This document shows, piece after piece, positions 44,020 through 52,608 of a DNA stretch of 64,000 bases; the first letter of the stretch is position 1, and each line of letters opens with the position of its first letter. A program made the position numbers and the translations under genes. Below the pieces are notes generated by a model, which worked only from the letters and a program-made list of their open reading frames with translations, made no database searches and was not told the DNA's origin. Location of the stretch: positions 16,624-80,623 of the forward strand of contig JAHBWF010000017.1 of NCBI GenBank assembly GCA_019637105.1, read 5' to 3'. This DNA comes from Labilithrix sp. (GTDB lineage: Bacteria > Myxococcota_A > Polyangia > Polyangiales > Polyangiaceae).

Positions 44020-44715
44020 TCACGACCGGACGACTCGGCTCACGGTGCCCTCCCGGCGAAACGGCTCCTCGCAGAGGGTGCTTCGGTAGACCGCGAGATC
44101 CGGCGCGATCGGAGGCTCGGGGACGAGCCAGGGACACGCCGGCATCGGCAGATCGACGCAGCAGACGCGGATGGTCCGGGTGCGCGCGATCGACTCGAGG
44201 TCGGCCACGACCTTCGCCAGACGGTCCCCGCTGAAGGGGCAATAGAGGAAGAAGATCGATCCGATGGTGATGAAGCCGGCGAGCTTGGCCGCGTCACCCT
44301 CGACGTACGACGCACGCGAAAGGAGCAGGCGCGCTGCGAGGTCGCGCGCCGCGAGGACCAGCCGCGGCTGGATCTCCAGACCGATCACCGACGCCCCGGT
44401 GAGAAGGTGCACCAACGCCGCGGCCCGTCCCAGGCCCGAGCCGACGTCGACGAAGACGTCGGAAGCACGAACGCGCGCCTGCTCGATCACCCGCAGGAGG
44501 GCGTCGACCGAGCAAGGCAGGTACGGAACACATCCCGCGGGGAGCTCGGGGTCGTCGTCGGGCAGCTCGCCGAGCCCGAGCACCCGATCCACCCAGTCGT
44601 CGCGCTCGCCCGGAGGGACGCTCAGGAGCGCGGCGCGAAACGACGCCGGATCGTGCCGCCCACGCTCGATGTCCGCGCGGATCCTCGCCGCGCGCTCCCG
44701 GTGACCTCCGACCAC
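44020..44715 (-). CDS. SAM-dependent class I methyltransferase
   Basis: A protein of 231 residues with a Rossmann methyltransferase core. Motif I is VFVDVGSGLGRAAALVHLLT, motif II region VIGLEIQPRLVLAARDLA, then ASYVEGDAAKLAGF, and a likely motif IV/post-IV strand IGSIFFLYCPFSGDRLAKVV. The N-terminal 75 residues hold a helical cap with PYLPCSVDALLRVIEQARV. The closing region is Cys-containing (IRVCCVDLPMPACPWLV). The fold resembles the DOT1/histone-methyltransferase-like branch often found alone in Myxococcota, but the substrate cannot be inferred. It is monocistronic. Confidence 0.75.
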   Translation of the reverse strand: MVGGHRERAARIRADIERGRHDPASFRAALLSVPPGERDDWVDRVLGLGELPDDDPELPAGCVPYLPCSVDALLRVIEQARVRASDVFVDVGSGLGRAAALVHLLTGASVIGLEIQPRLVLAARDLAARLLLSRASYVEGDAAKLAGFITIGSIFFLYCPFSGDRLAKVVADLESIARTRTIRVCCVDLPMPACPWLVPEPPIAPDLAVYRSTLCEEPFRREGTVSRVVRS

Positions 44716-45014
44716 GCTCGACAGTCTATCGCGGCTCTCGTCCCGACGACCTCACGATAGGGAGGCCGCGTCTCGGTCGACCGCCTCTTCCGTCCGACGC
44801 AGGGCCATTCCGATGGACGCTTGATGGAGTCGGGCCGTCGGGCGCTCGAGAACGTGACGCGGCCGGCGACGACGGCCTCCGGGGGACTCGGCCCGGAGCG
44901 CCGACCTCCGCTCGCGAGGCCAAGGGCGATCGCGATCCCGAGAGGCGTTCGGGCGCGAGACGTCGTCGCCTCGCGCCCGAATACGAGGACCCATCGAAGA
45001 GGAGTCGCCTCAGC
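44716..45014. other. Intergenic 299 bp, nothing recognised
   Basis: No gene, repeat or clear promoter was found between the methyltransferase start and the stop of the next minus-strand lipoprotein. Confidence 0.4.
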
Positions 45015-46298
45015 TTAGTTGCAAGAGATCTTCTCGACGTAGGACGCCGTGCTCACGCCGTGTCCACGATAGTAGATCGCGCCGTCCTTGAAGCCGAGGT
45101 AGTCGGGCGAGCCGACCGCCGCGGAGCTCGCGCCGGCTCGAGGCTTCAACGTCACCTCGAGCGCCGGATGCGGCGCCTTCGGATCGTATCCTGGCTTGAC
45201 GACGTCGATGCGCTCACCGCTGCCCGCGATGTGTTTGATCGTCCCCGTCGTGCTGACGAGCCAGACGAACCCTTGTCCCGCGACGATCAGGTTCGTCCCG
45301 TCGGTCGCGATGCCGCCGAGCTGAGGCGTCGTCTCGAGGCCCTCCCACGCGCTCGGATCGCCGCCGGCGACCTTGGTGATCGCGGTCCCCTCGATCTTGT
45401 AGATGTTCGTCGTGCTGCCGCCATAGCCGAGGGCGTAGACCGTACTGCCGATGTGAACCATGCCATAGCTGATGTCGAGTCCGTCCGGCATCGCACCGAT
45501 CGTCGACACGGTGTGGTTCGCGTCGTTCGCGATCTTCTTGAACTTGCGCGCTTGGCCGTCATAGAAGAACACGATCCCGGCGCCGTCGGTCGTGATCGCG
45601 GTCGGATATCCGATCCGTGACGTGCCGATGGGGCCGTCGACGTCGCCGAGGTTCGGATAGCTCGTCCCCGAGAACGTCGTGTCGGCGTTCGTGCCCGCCC
45701 AAGATTCGACGGTGCACGTGGCGGCGTCCGTCGGGTTCGCGATGTGGACGATGGAGTTCGCGAACGCGTCGGCCGCGACGAGCGATCCATCGGGGAGATC
45801 GGCGATCCCTTGGATGGCGCCGAGGCGCGCCTCCGAGCACTTGCCGAACTTGATGGTGACCTCGTTGCCGCCGTTCATGCCGATCAAGCGGCGCTCGACG
45901 GGAGACGCCACGGACGTGTCGACCGACCAGATCTCGCCCGTGTCGCGCGTGTAGAGCATGTCGCCGACGAACGTGAGGTTGCCCCACTGAAACGGAGGGT
46001 CTTCGAGGATGCCGGTGCCGTCGGCGGGACGCGTGCTCGGATCGGGCGCGTCGTACGTCGGGTTGCCGGCCCAGAGCGTCGCCACCGTGCAGCTCGTGAT
46101 CGGCTTGCCGGTCCCGCCGTCGGGGACCGGGTCCCCTCCGTCGTCGGGGTTCGGACCTCCGTCGATGCCCGGATCGCCTCCGTCGGGGCCGCCACCGTCG
46201 GACGGCGTCTTGTCGGCGTCGGTGGACGCGCTCGAACACGCCGCGAAAACGGCCAGACACACGATGACGCTCGACCCTAAGCCCACTCTACGAAGCAT
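45015..46298 (-). CDS. NHL-type beta-propeller lipoprotein
   Basis: A lipoprotein of 427 residues. The ATG at 46298 follows GGAGG at seven bases and gives SSVIVCLAVFAAC (Cys about 20). A long Gly/Asp/Pro linker with repeated DGG (to about residue 65) precedes a six-bladed NHL-like propeller: VATLWAGNPTYDAPDPSTRP, PFQWGNLTFVGDMLYTRDTG, AIQGIADLPDGSLVAADAFA, YPTAITTDGAGIVFFYDGQA and GGIATDGTNLIVAGQGFVWL. The pattern W-A-G-x-x...D-G-x-G of the early blades is typical of NHL repeats in exported myxobacterial proteins. The final segment YVEKISCN ends with a Cys. Ligand unknown. Confidence 0.78.
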   Translation of the reverse strand: MLRRVGLGSSVIVCLAVFAACSSASTDADKTPSDGGGPDGGDPGIDGGPNPDDGGDPVPDGGTGKPITSCTVATLWAGNPTYDAPDPSTRPADGTGILEDPPFQWGNLTFVGDMLYTRDTGEIWSVDTSVASPVERRLIGMNGGNEVTIKFGKCSEARLGAIQGIADLPDGSLVAADAFANSIVHIANPTDAATCTVESWAGTNADTTFSGTSYPNLGDVDGPIGTSRIGYPTAITTDGAGIVFFYDGQARKFKKIANDANHTVSTIGAMPDGLDISYGMVHIGSTVYALGYGGSTTNIYKIEGTAITKVAGGDPSAWEGLETTPQLGGIATDGTNLIVAGQGFVWLVSTTGTIKHIAGSGERIDVVKPGYDPKAPHPALEVTLKPRAGASSAAVGSPDYLGFKDGAIYYRGHGVSTASYVEKISCN

Positions 46299-46859
46299 GT
46301 CGCTACCTCCTGAAGTTGCACGCAAAGCCGCGCGACAGTCGCCTCAGCGAAGGTATCGATCGAGCGCGATCGCTCTATGGTCATTTGGAGGACGGCGAGG
46401 CGCGCGCGGATCTCCGCGCTCCTCGTCGCATTCCTTGCGAGCAGGAGGCGACGAGCGACGAGATCTGCCGGCGGCGCTGGCGGCACGCGAGGCCGCCGCG
46501 GAACCCCGGCTTGCATGAGCAGACGGCGGCGCCGGATGCGCCGTCACAGGTCACGTTCGCGTGGCATCCACGTAGACGGTGCGCCCTCCCGGCACGAGCA
46601 CGCGACGCACCCTCGCGCCCAGGCGTCCGCCCGCGGGCCGCCCCGGCAGCGAGAGCTCCTCAGGGGGGAGCGTGTCGCCGCCGGCTCGCAGGAACGCGGC
46701 CTGGTAGCCCTCGTGGGCGTCGTCGCTTGCGCGTCGCGAGGTTCCAGCTCTCCCTCGTGCGGCCTTCCAGCGCTCGCCATCCTACGCGTTCGTCGGGACG
46801 CCGCCGCGGTGGCGAAGTGGAGAGCTCGAGGGGCGGGCACGCCACGCAAGCCGACCGTG
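46299..46859. other. Intergenic 561 bp, no recognised gene
   Basis: Several overlapping open frames exist but all are Arg-rich shadows with no family resemblance, signal peptide or ribosome site. It contains the promoter region of the NHL lipoprotein at its left end. No repeat array was found. Confidence 0.45.
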
Positions 46860-47399
46860 TCAGTGCGGATCGGCCGCCGCGAGCGTGCCACCGGTGAGGC
46901 GGTTCGCGTACGTGCTCATCGTGTACGCACCGCAACCGATCACGATCTCCAGCGCCTGCGCTCGCGTGTAGCCGGCGCCGAGGAACGCCTCCCAGATCGT
47001 CGCTCCGACGTCGCCGCGCGTCCCGAGGAGCTCCCGGGTGAACGCAGCGAGCGCGTCGAGGCGTGCGTCGTCGAGCGAGACTCCGGCGACGAGCTTCTCG
47101 GCAAGCTCGGGCCGTCCGAGCCGACGGAGGAGGCGAGAGTGCATCGTGATGCACACCTCGCAGCCCACGTCGCGTGCGATGACGACGATGACGACCTCCC
47201 GCTCGACCGGCGAGAGCGACGTCCGATCGAAGGCCTGCACCGCAGCACGGAACGCTTCGAACAGCGCTGGCGCGGCGATCATGCGTGCGACGACCGAGGG
47301 GACGACCCCGAGCTCGGCGCGGGTGGCCGCGAGAATGGGGCGCGCTGCTTCCGGAGCGGAGCTCTCGTCGAGATCTCGGAATCCACGGTCGGCGATCAT
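46860..47399 (-). CDS. Carboxymuconolactone decarboxylase/AhpD-like protein
   Basis: A helical protein of 179 residues of the CMD/AhpD superfamily. The signature is EREVVIVVIARDVGCEVCITMHSRLLRRLG, given here in parts: VIARDVGCEVCITMHS has the redox C-x-x-C and the His three residues on, as in AhpD-type peroxidase adaptors. The second half (FTRELLGTRGDVGATIWEAF, ALEIVIGCGAYTMSTYANRL) repeats the helical unit. The ATG has GGAGGA upstream. Such proteins reduce alkyl hydroperoxides or quinones through the Cys pair. A MarR gene lies 78 bp upstream in the same direction, and a copy of its likely operator sits between them, so expression probably responds to the MarR ligand. Confidence 0.82.
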   Translation of the reverse strand: MIADRGFRDLDESSAPEAARPILAATRAELGVVPSVVARMIAAPALFEAFRAAVQAFDRTSLSPVEREVVIVVIARDVGCEVCITMHSRLLRRLGRPELAEKLVAGVSLDDARLDALAAFTRELLGTRGDVGATIWEAFLGAGYTRAQALEIVIGCGAYTMSTYANRLTGGTLAAADPH

Positions 47400-47420
47400 C
47401 GGATGTCCTCCAGTCCTGTA

Positions 47421-47434
47421 GTGGTCAAGGCAAC
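47421..47434. promoter_or_regulatory. Second copy of the MarR operator motif, upstream of the AhpD-like gene
   Basis: gtggtcaaggcaac matches the site upstream of marR (gttgtcaatgcaac) at 12 of 14 positions. It lies 22 bp upstream of the AhpD-like start codon, within the gap after the marR stop. Confidence 0.5.
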
Positions 47435-47477
47435 GTTCGTGTCTCGGCTTGACGGTGGAGCGAGCCCCTCGCTCCCC

Positions 47478-47930
47478 TCAGTCGAGGCGCTCGGCGATCC
47501 GGCGCAGCGTCCGACGCGTGATCTCGAGGTCGCGTTCTGGGACGTCCCGCTCGATCTCGGCGACCAGCTTGCGGACGACGGGCACGAGCGTCTTCTTGGC
47601 CTCGCGCCCCTTCGACGTGAGCACGACGCGACGCGTGCGCGCGTCTCCATCCTCGACGGCCCGCGCGACCAGGCCCCCTTTGCTCATGGAATCCACGATC
47701 CGGCTCATGGTCGGCGCGTCGCGATGGCACACGCTCGCGAGCTCGCTTTGCGTGCGCCCGTCTCGCTCCCACAGGCGGACGAGGACCATCCACTGCTCGG
47801 GTGTCAGCTCGTGGCCGTGCTCGCGGAACGCGCGGTACATCGCGCGCCGCGTGGTCTCGTAGAAGCGGTTCACCCAGTAGGCGAGCGCGTTCTCGAGGAC
47901 GATCCCGTCCTTGTCGAACTGATCACGCAT
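47478..47930 (-). CDS. MarR-family transcriptional regulator
   Basis: A regulator of 150 residues. The ATG at 47930 gives MRDQFDKDGIVLENALAYWV; a TTG two codons earlier is possible. The winged helix spans about residues 35-110: HELTPEQWMVLVRLWERDGR, then TQSELASVCHRDAPTMSRIV as the recognition helix and VEDGDARTRRVVLTSKGREA as the wing with its conserved D-x-R. MarR proteins are dimeric repressors released by phenolics or oxidation. Two matching motifs, one over its own promoter and one before the AhpD-like gene, suggest that it controls both. No Cys sensor is conserved apart from one in SVCHRD. Confidence 0.85.
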   Translation of the reverse strand: MRDQFDKDGIVLENALAYWVNRFYETTRRAMYRAFREHGHELTPEQWMVLVRLWERDGRTQSELASVCHRDAPTMSRIVDSMSKGGLVARAVEDGDARTRRVVLTSKGREAKKTLVPVVRKLVAEIERDVPERDLEITRRTLRRIAERLD

Positions 47931-47960
47931 CGGCAAACCAGGATGACGGCTTCGGATAAA

Positions 47961-47974
47961 GTTGTCAATGCAAC
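47961..47974. promoter_or_regulatory. MarR operator over a TTGACA -35 element
   Basis: gttgtcaatgcaac has matching ends gttg/caac. On the minus strand it contains TTGACA (47963-47968), a consensus -35 about 33 bp before the marR start. Binding here would block marR transcription, as in autorepressed MarR genes. Confidence 0.55.
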
Positions 47975-48405
47975 AATGTCCGGCTTTCCTGCGCGCGGCT
48001 TGGCGTCGAGCGCATGGCGCGCGCGACCGGCGGCCCCGAGCAGGAGGTCGCCGAATCTCGCTGGTTCGTTCCGGCCGGCCCGTGAAGAAGACGAGCTCGT
48101 GGGAGCGCGTCGTCGCGATGCGTGCCGGCGACGACCCTCGACGGGCGCGATGCTCGAGGACTTCTTGAACCGATGGCTCGAGCAGGAAGACCTCACTCCG
48201 GAGTCGCCGGCTACGCGGATGTGCCCGCGCTCGAATCAGAGCGCTTCATGCAGGCGATCGCCATCGACGCGCCGTGGGGACGCGGGGCGACACGGCGCCG
48301 GAGTCCGTCGCGGACCGACATGACGTCGTCTGCGTTGCGCTTGGGGTTCTGCGTGGCGCGGATCGGCGCTTTCGCCGGCTTCGGTCGGAGCGGAAGGCGC
48401 CGCCT
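47975..48405. other. Intergenic 431 bp, no recognised gene
   Basis: Open frames on both strands are short and without family resemblance. The LuxR-type gene ends at the right edge and the marR promoter lies at the left edge. Nothing else could be supported. Confidence 0.4.
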
Positions 48406-49251
48406 TCAGGCGGAGGGTGGCGGCCTCCCTCGCCGCGTGGCGACCGTGAGCAAGACGTCGCCGCCTTGCCGGGCGATCGCTTCGGCGTGGACCTTCCGCG
48501 CGAGATCGATCGCGTGGATCGTCGCGGCGACGCGCTGCTCGACGCCGAACTTGTCGTAGATGTTCTGGAGGTGCCGGCTCACCGAATCTGCGCGCAGCCG
48601 GAGGATCTTCGCGATCGCGTCGTTCGATTTGCCCTGCGTGAGCCAGTAGAGCACGTCGCTCTCGCGGGGCGTGAAGCCCACCCCGGCGAACAGCTCCGGG
48701 GAGAGGGGCGCGTTCTCGGCCGCCGTGATCGCGAACGCCATCCTGCGTCCGTGCGACAGGTGCGGTTGGATGAGCGCGAGCAGCTCCTTCTCGCCGCGAT
48801 CGAACGGGCGGCCGTCGCGAAGGAGCCCGACGAACACGGTCGCGCCGCCGCCCGCGGGCACGTGCACGAAGCAGTGATCGACGAGGCGCATCGGCCGATA
48901 GACCTCCTGATAGATGTCGAGGTCACGAAAGGCGGGCCCGCTGTAGAAATCGCGCGCGCTGAAGGGCTCGCCGCCGTTGACCGCAGGGTCGAACCGAAAC
49001 GGCGCGTACTTGGCCATGTGCCGGCCGAACGCCGCGAAGGCGTCCGCGAGGCCGGGCGGCGTGCTGTCGAAGTTGGCGGTCAGCACGCCGGACTTCGGGT
49101 CGATGATGCCGTGGCTGTTCAGCGCGCTGGGCACGAGGCGCGAGGTGAGGGTGAAGGCGCGGTTCACGAACGTGTCCCCGGCCAGACCCGGCGCGTAGAA
49201 CTCCGCGAGCGCGGCGTGGAGCCGGTGAGAGCGACGCGACCTCTGCGGCAA
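48406..49251 (-). CDS. LuxR-family transcriptional regulator
   Basis: A protein of 281 residues. The C-terminal HTH is clear: GVGFTPRESDVLYWLTQGKS, then NDAIAKILRLRADSVSRHLQ and NIYDKFGVEQRVAATIHAID. The N-terminal 200 residues form a GAF-like or autoinducer-type sensor half without a receiver domain: LAGDTFVNRAFTLTSRLVPS, DIYQEVYRPMRLVDHCFVHV, GGATVFVGLLRDGRPFDRGE, then LIQPHLSHGRRMAFAI, a pattern often seen in stand-alone LuxR regulators of Proteobacteria and Myxococcota. It has no neighbouring synthase or kinase. The ligand is unknown. Confidence 0.82.
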   Translation of the reverse strand: MPQRSRRSHRLHAALAEFYAPGLAGDTFVNRAFTLTSRLVPSALNSHGIIDPKSGVLTANFDSTPPGLADAFAAFGRHMAKYAPFRFDPAVNGGEPFSARDFYSGPAFRDLDIYQEVYRPMRLVDHCFVHVPAGGGATVFVGLLRDGRPFDRGEKELLALIQPHLSHGRRMAFAITAAENAPLSPELFAGVGFTPRESDVLYWLTQGKSNDAIAKILRLRADSVSRHLQNIYDKFGVEQRVAATIHAIDLARKVHAEAIARQGGDVLLTVATRRGRPPPSA

Positions 49252-49640
49252 GAGCCCAGACTACCACCGCTCCTCGCGGCCGGAGCGAGCGGCCGCCTCG
49301 CGTCAGGCGCCGCGCGCGGCTCCCGAAGGACGGCTGAGCTCGGCGAGATCGCGTCGCGTGCATGCCGGGCTCCCGAAGGGCGGCCGAGGCTCGACGCGTC
49401 GCGCCGATCCAGCGAGACCGCGTCGCGCGCATGCCGGGCTCCCGATAAGGAGCGCGGGCGGCGGGTAGCCTAGTTTAAGGCGTGCACAAGAGCTCGCGGC
49501 CGTGCTCTCTTCTTGGTTGAATGAGGCTGGCACTTCCCGCGACGCCGGTCCATCGCCGACGGGGTTCGCGTCTCGCCACGAGCAAAGTCCTCGTGGACCC
49601 TGGCGCTCCGTCGAGTCTGTGAAGTCGCGAAAGAGGGCTC
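49252..49640. other. Intergenic 389 bp with a diverged 75-bp duplication
   Basis: Copies of about 35 bp (landmark gcatgccgggctcccga) lie at 49345-49379 and around 49420-49452, about 75 bp apart, with a partial third copy to the left. An AT-richer stretch near 49470-49520 (agcctagtttaaggcgtgc) may carry the promoter of the Cys-repeat lipoprotein. No gene recognised. Confidence 0.5.
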
Positions 49641-51209
49641 ATGAGGTTTGTCCTATCCGTTACGGCCGTCGTGGTGCTTGGTGCGGGGATGTTCGTAGCG
49701 GCGTGCAGCAGCGCGGACACTCCTCTTGAGGACGCCCTGCCGGACGGCGGAGCGCCGGACGTCGCGCCGACGGACGCCGCCCTCGGCGACGGTGGGCCCG
49801 CCGACGTCGCGCCGACGACGCAGTGCGGCCCGGGGACCGTCCGGTGCGGGGACCGCTGCGTCGACGTGAGCCTCGACCCCGAGAACTGCGGTCTGTGCGG
49901 GAAGACCTGCGCCGCCGGTGAGGTGTGCTCGAGCGGGACGTGCGGGCTCTCCTGCACCGGAGGCACGTCGAAGTGCGGGGACCGCTGCGTCGATACGAAG
50001 AGCGACGCGCTGAACTGCGGCGGTTGTGGAACCGACGCCGGCGCGAACCGTTGCGGCTCCGGGACGGTCTGCAGCGACGGCACGTGCGCGCTCACGTGCG
50101 CGAACGACCTCGTGGCTTGCAACGGTGGATGCGTGGACCCGCTGACGAGCCGGCAGTTCTGCGGCGCGACGTCCGGCTGCGGTGAGGACGCGGGGAGCGC
50201 GGGCACGTCGTGCACCGCGGGCCAGGTCTGCGCCGGTGGCGCGTGTCAGGCGAGCTGTCTGCCGAATCAGGTGCTGTGCGGCGGGCGCTGCGTCGATCCC
50301 GACACGGACCGGCAGTATTGCGGCGCGACGGCCCCTTGCGACGAGGGCGCGGGGAGCGCCGGGACCTCCTGCGGAGACGGTGAGGTGTGCTCGGGCGGCG
50401 CGTGCTCCGCCTCGTGCGCCAGCCCGCTCACGCGGTGTACGCCGGACGACGGCGCGCCGTACTGCGCCGACACGGCCGGCGACCCCTCGAACTGCGGCAC
50501 CTGCGGCACGACGTGCCCGGCCCGGGCGAGCGCGACGGCGGCGTGCGCGAACGGCGCGTGCGCGTTCGTCTGCACCGCGGACCATGCAGACTGCAATGTC
50601 CAGGCGGACGACGGCTGCGAGGTGAATCTCCTCACCGACAAGGACAACTGCGGGCGCTGCGGTAACGCGTGCGACGGCCTGTCGTGCGTCGGCGGCACGT
50701 GCGTGTTGACCTGCGCGGACATCCTCACGACCGAGCCCGTCTGGGGTTACCCCGCGAAGGGCGTCTCTCTGTCGCGATTCACGAGCGGCACGCTCGATTG
50801 GATCGGCTGCGCGACCGGCGACGGATGCAGCGCCGCCTCGTTCTTCTGCGACGACGAGCCGACCGGCATCTTCTTCGGCGCGGTCTCGGGAGCGCTGCGC
50901 GCGGTCGTGGACCCGGACGACGCCGGCGGATCCACGCTGCCGACCTCTCCGAACGGGTGCTGCTCCGCCGCCCATCCGCGCAGCATCTGCAACGCGCCGA
51001 AGGCCAACAACAACGGCGTCGGAGGCATCGACTCCGGCGACGCGCTCTGCAAGGCGATGGGGTTCGCGAGCGGGGCGGTCGTTCAGGAGACCGACAACAA
51101 CTATTGCCCGAAGCCGCACGCGCTCTCGGCGAACGGCGCGACCTGGACGTCAAACTTCCAGACGACGGGCAACGACGGCTTCGGCCAGCAGTACCGCTGC
51201 ACGCGCTGA
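49641..51209 (+). CDS. Lipoprotein with tandem Cys-rich (Stig1-like) repeats
   Basis: A lipoprotein of 522 residues. The ATG follows GAGGG, and the signal LSVTAVVVLGAGMFVAAC puts the lipobox Cys near residue 22. After an Asp/Pro/Gly linker come about seven repeats of 35-45 residues with the pattern C-x-x-x-C-V-D-x-x-x-D-x-x-N/F-C-G-x-C/A...C...G-x-x-C-x-x-G-x-C, for example RCGDRCVDVSLDPENCGLCG and LCGGRCVDPDTDRQYCGATA. The C-terminal 160 residues form a separate domain (VSLSRFTSGTLDWIGCATGD to GNDGFGQQYRCTR) with FFCDDEPTGIFFGAVSGAL. The repeats resemble Stig1-type myxobacterial surface proteins. Function unknown; probably a disulphide-rich surface stalk. Confidence 0.78.
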   Translation: MRFVLSVTAVVVLGAGMFVAACSSADTPLEDALPDGGAPDVAPTDAALGDGGPADVAPTTQCGPGTVRCGDRCVDVSLDPENCGLCGKTCAAGEVCSSGTCGLSCTGGTSKCGDRCVDTKSDALNCGGCGTDAGANRCGSGTVCSDGTCALTCANDLVACNGGCVDPLTSRQFCGATSGCGEDAGSAGTSCTAGQVCAGGACQASCLPNQVLCGGRCVDPDTDRQYCGATAPCDEGAGSAGTSCGDGEVCSGGACSASCASPLTRCTPDDGAPYCADTAGDPSNCGTCGTTCPARASATAACANGACAFVCTADHADCNVQADDGCEVNLLTDKDNCGRCGNACDGLSCVGGTCVLTCADILTTEPVWGYPAKGVSLSRFTSGTLDWIGCATGDGCSAASFFCDDEPTGIFFGAVSGALRAVVDPDDAGGSTLPTSPNGCCSAAHPRSICNAPKANNNGVGGIDSGDALCKAMGFASGAVVQETDNNYCPKPHALSANGATWTSNFQTTGNDGFGQQYRCTR

Positions 51210-52608
51210 CCCCACGTCGCTCGAGCCGAGGCCGCTTCGCCCATCGGGTCGAGCGGCAACGACGGCGAGGACGCGCCCCGGCGCCGAACTTCGATCGGCC
51301 GCCCATCGTGGGGCGCGTCCCACTTCGCCCGTCGGTCGGGACCACGACGCGTCCCCGCGCCGCCGGGCGAGCGCGGTGTCGGGCCGAGCTCGCGCCGCCG
51401 GATCGGAACGTGGCCGAGGCAACTTCGAGGAGCGTCGGCAAGCCCACGGAGGGGCGGGCGGCACGGCGGACGCGGAAGGCGCGGTCGTGGATCCTCGGCG
51501 CGGCGCTCCGCGCGGGGGCAGCCTCGCTTCCTGCGTACGGCGGCGCGGGCCGCACGGGACAGGGCGCGCGCGGAGCGTTGGCGTTCGAGACGGAGCGCCG
51601 CGTCGGTTCGGCTCGCCTCGTACTCGCTCTCGCGTGCCAGCTTCTGGAAGCTTCCAAGGCGGCCAGCATCGAGCTCACCCCGCGCGAGCGCCTCACGGAC
51701 GGCGCAACCCGGCTCGCCGTGGTGCTCGCAATCACGAAAGCGACAGCCCTGGGCGAGCCGGTGGATCTCCTCGAACGTGTCGGCGACGGCCCCTTCGTCG
51801 GCCCAGAGACCGAGCTCGCGTATGCCCGGACCGTCGATGAGCAGCGCGCCGTTTTCGAGGACGACGAGCTCGCGGTGGGTCGTCGTGTGACGTCCCTTCG
51901 CATCGCGACGTCGAACGTCGCCGACCGTGAGTCGATCCTCGCCAAGAAGACGGTTCGCGAGCGTCGACTTCCCGGCGCCGGAAGGACCGAGCATGATCGC
52001 CGTTCGGGCAGGAGCGAGACACTCGCGCGAGAGCGCGCCGAGGGGATCTTGCAGGCCGAGCGCGAAGACGCTCGCTCCGGCGATCACGCCGGCCGCGCGC
52101 TTCGCCGCGGTCGGCTCGAGGGCGACGTCGGCCTTCGTCAGGACGACGACCGGCGTGACGCCCGCGTCGCGAACGAGCGTGAGGGTGCGCTCGATCCGGC
52201 GCAAGTTGACGGCGCGCGATCGAGCGGCTGCACCACGAGCGCCACGTCCACGTTCGCCGCGAGGGGTTGCACCTTCGCCGTCCCACCGGCGGCGCGCCGT
52301 GCGAGGAGCGACGTCCGCGGGACGACGGCATGAACGATCGCGGGGTTGGTCGCCGAGACGACGATCCAATCGCCGATCGTCGGAAGATCGAGCGGTCCTA
52401 TCGCCTCGTGCGATAGCCGACCCGCCAGATGCGCGGCCACGAGGCCGTCCGCCGTGCGTGCGACGAGCGATCCGCGGTCCTGCCGCACGACCCGCGCGGG
52501 GGCAGCGCCAGGCGGAGGCGTGCGCTCCGTCCAGATCTCCTGGCAACGACGAGCGAGATCCTCGCTCCAACCCATACAAATGAGCGACTCGGAAACATGG
52601 AAATGCAT
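51101..52608 (-). pseudogene. rsgA: Ribosome-assembly GTPase RsgA, disrupted by a frameshift
   Basis: The N-terminal frame starts at an ATG with GGAGG upstream (MHFHVSESLICMGWSEDLAR) and reads the OB-fold part (ARVVRQDRGSLVARTADGLV, ANVDVALVVQPLDR). At about 52208-52222 (gcgcgcgat) the frame must change to continue with AVNLRRIERTLTLVRDAGVT. The GTPase core then follows in the circularly permuted order of RsgA: G4 LTKAD, G1 GPSGAGKST, G3 DGPGIRE. The zinc-binding end CRFRDCEHHGEPGC is present. A 2-bp CG insertion or 1-bp loss explains the break. Past AAVRRKRG the frame stays open without family resemblance and runs under the Cys-repeat gene, so the real 3' end is uncertain (probably near 51530). 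It may be a sequencing slip or a genuine pseudogene. Confidence 0.7.

Noticed and set aside
46377-48323. Plus-strand frame of 648 codons over the AhpD-like and MarR genes.
   Set aside because: It is antisense to two well-recognised genes and has no coherent domain.
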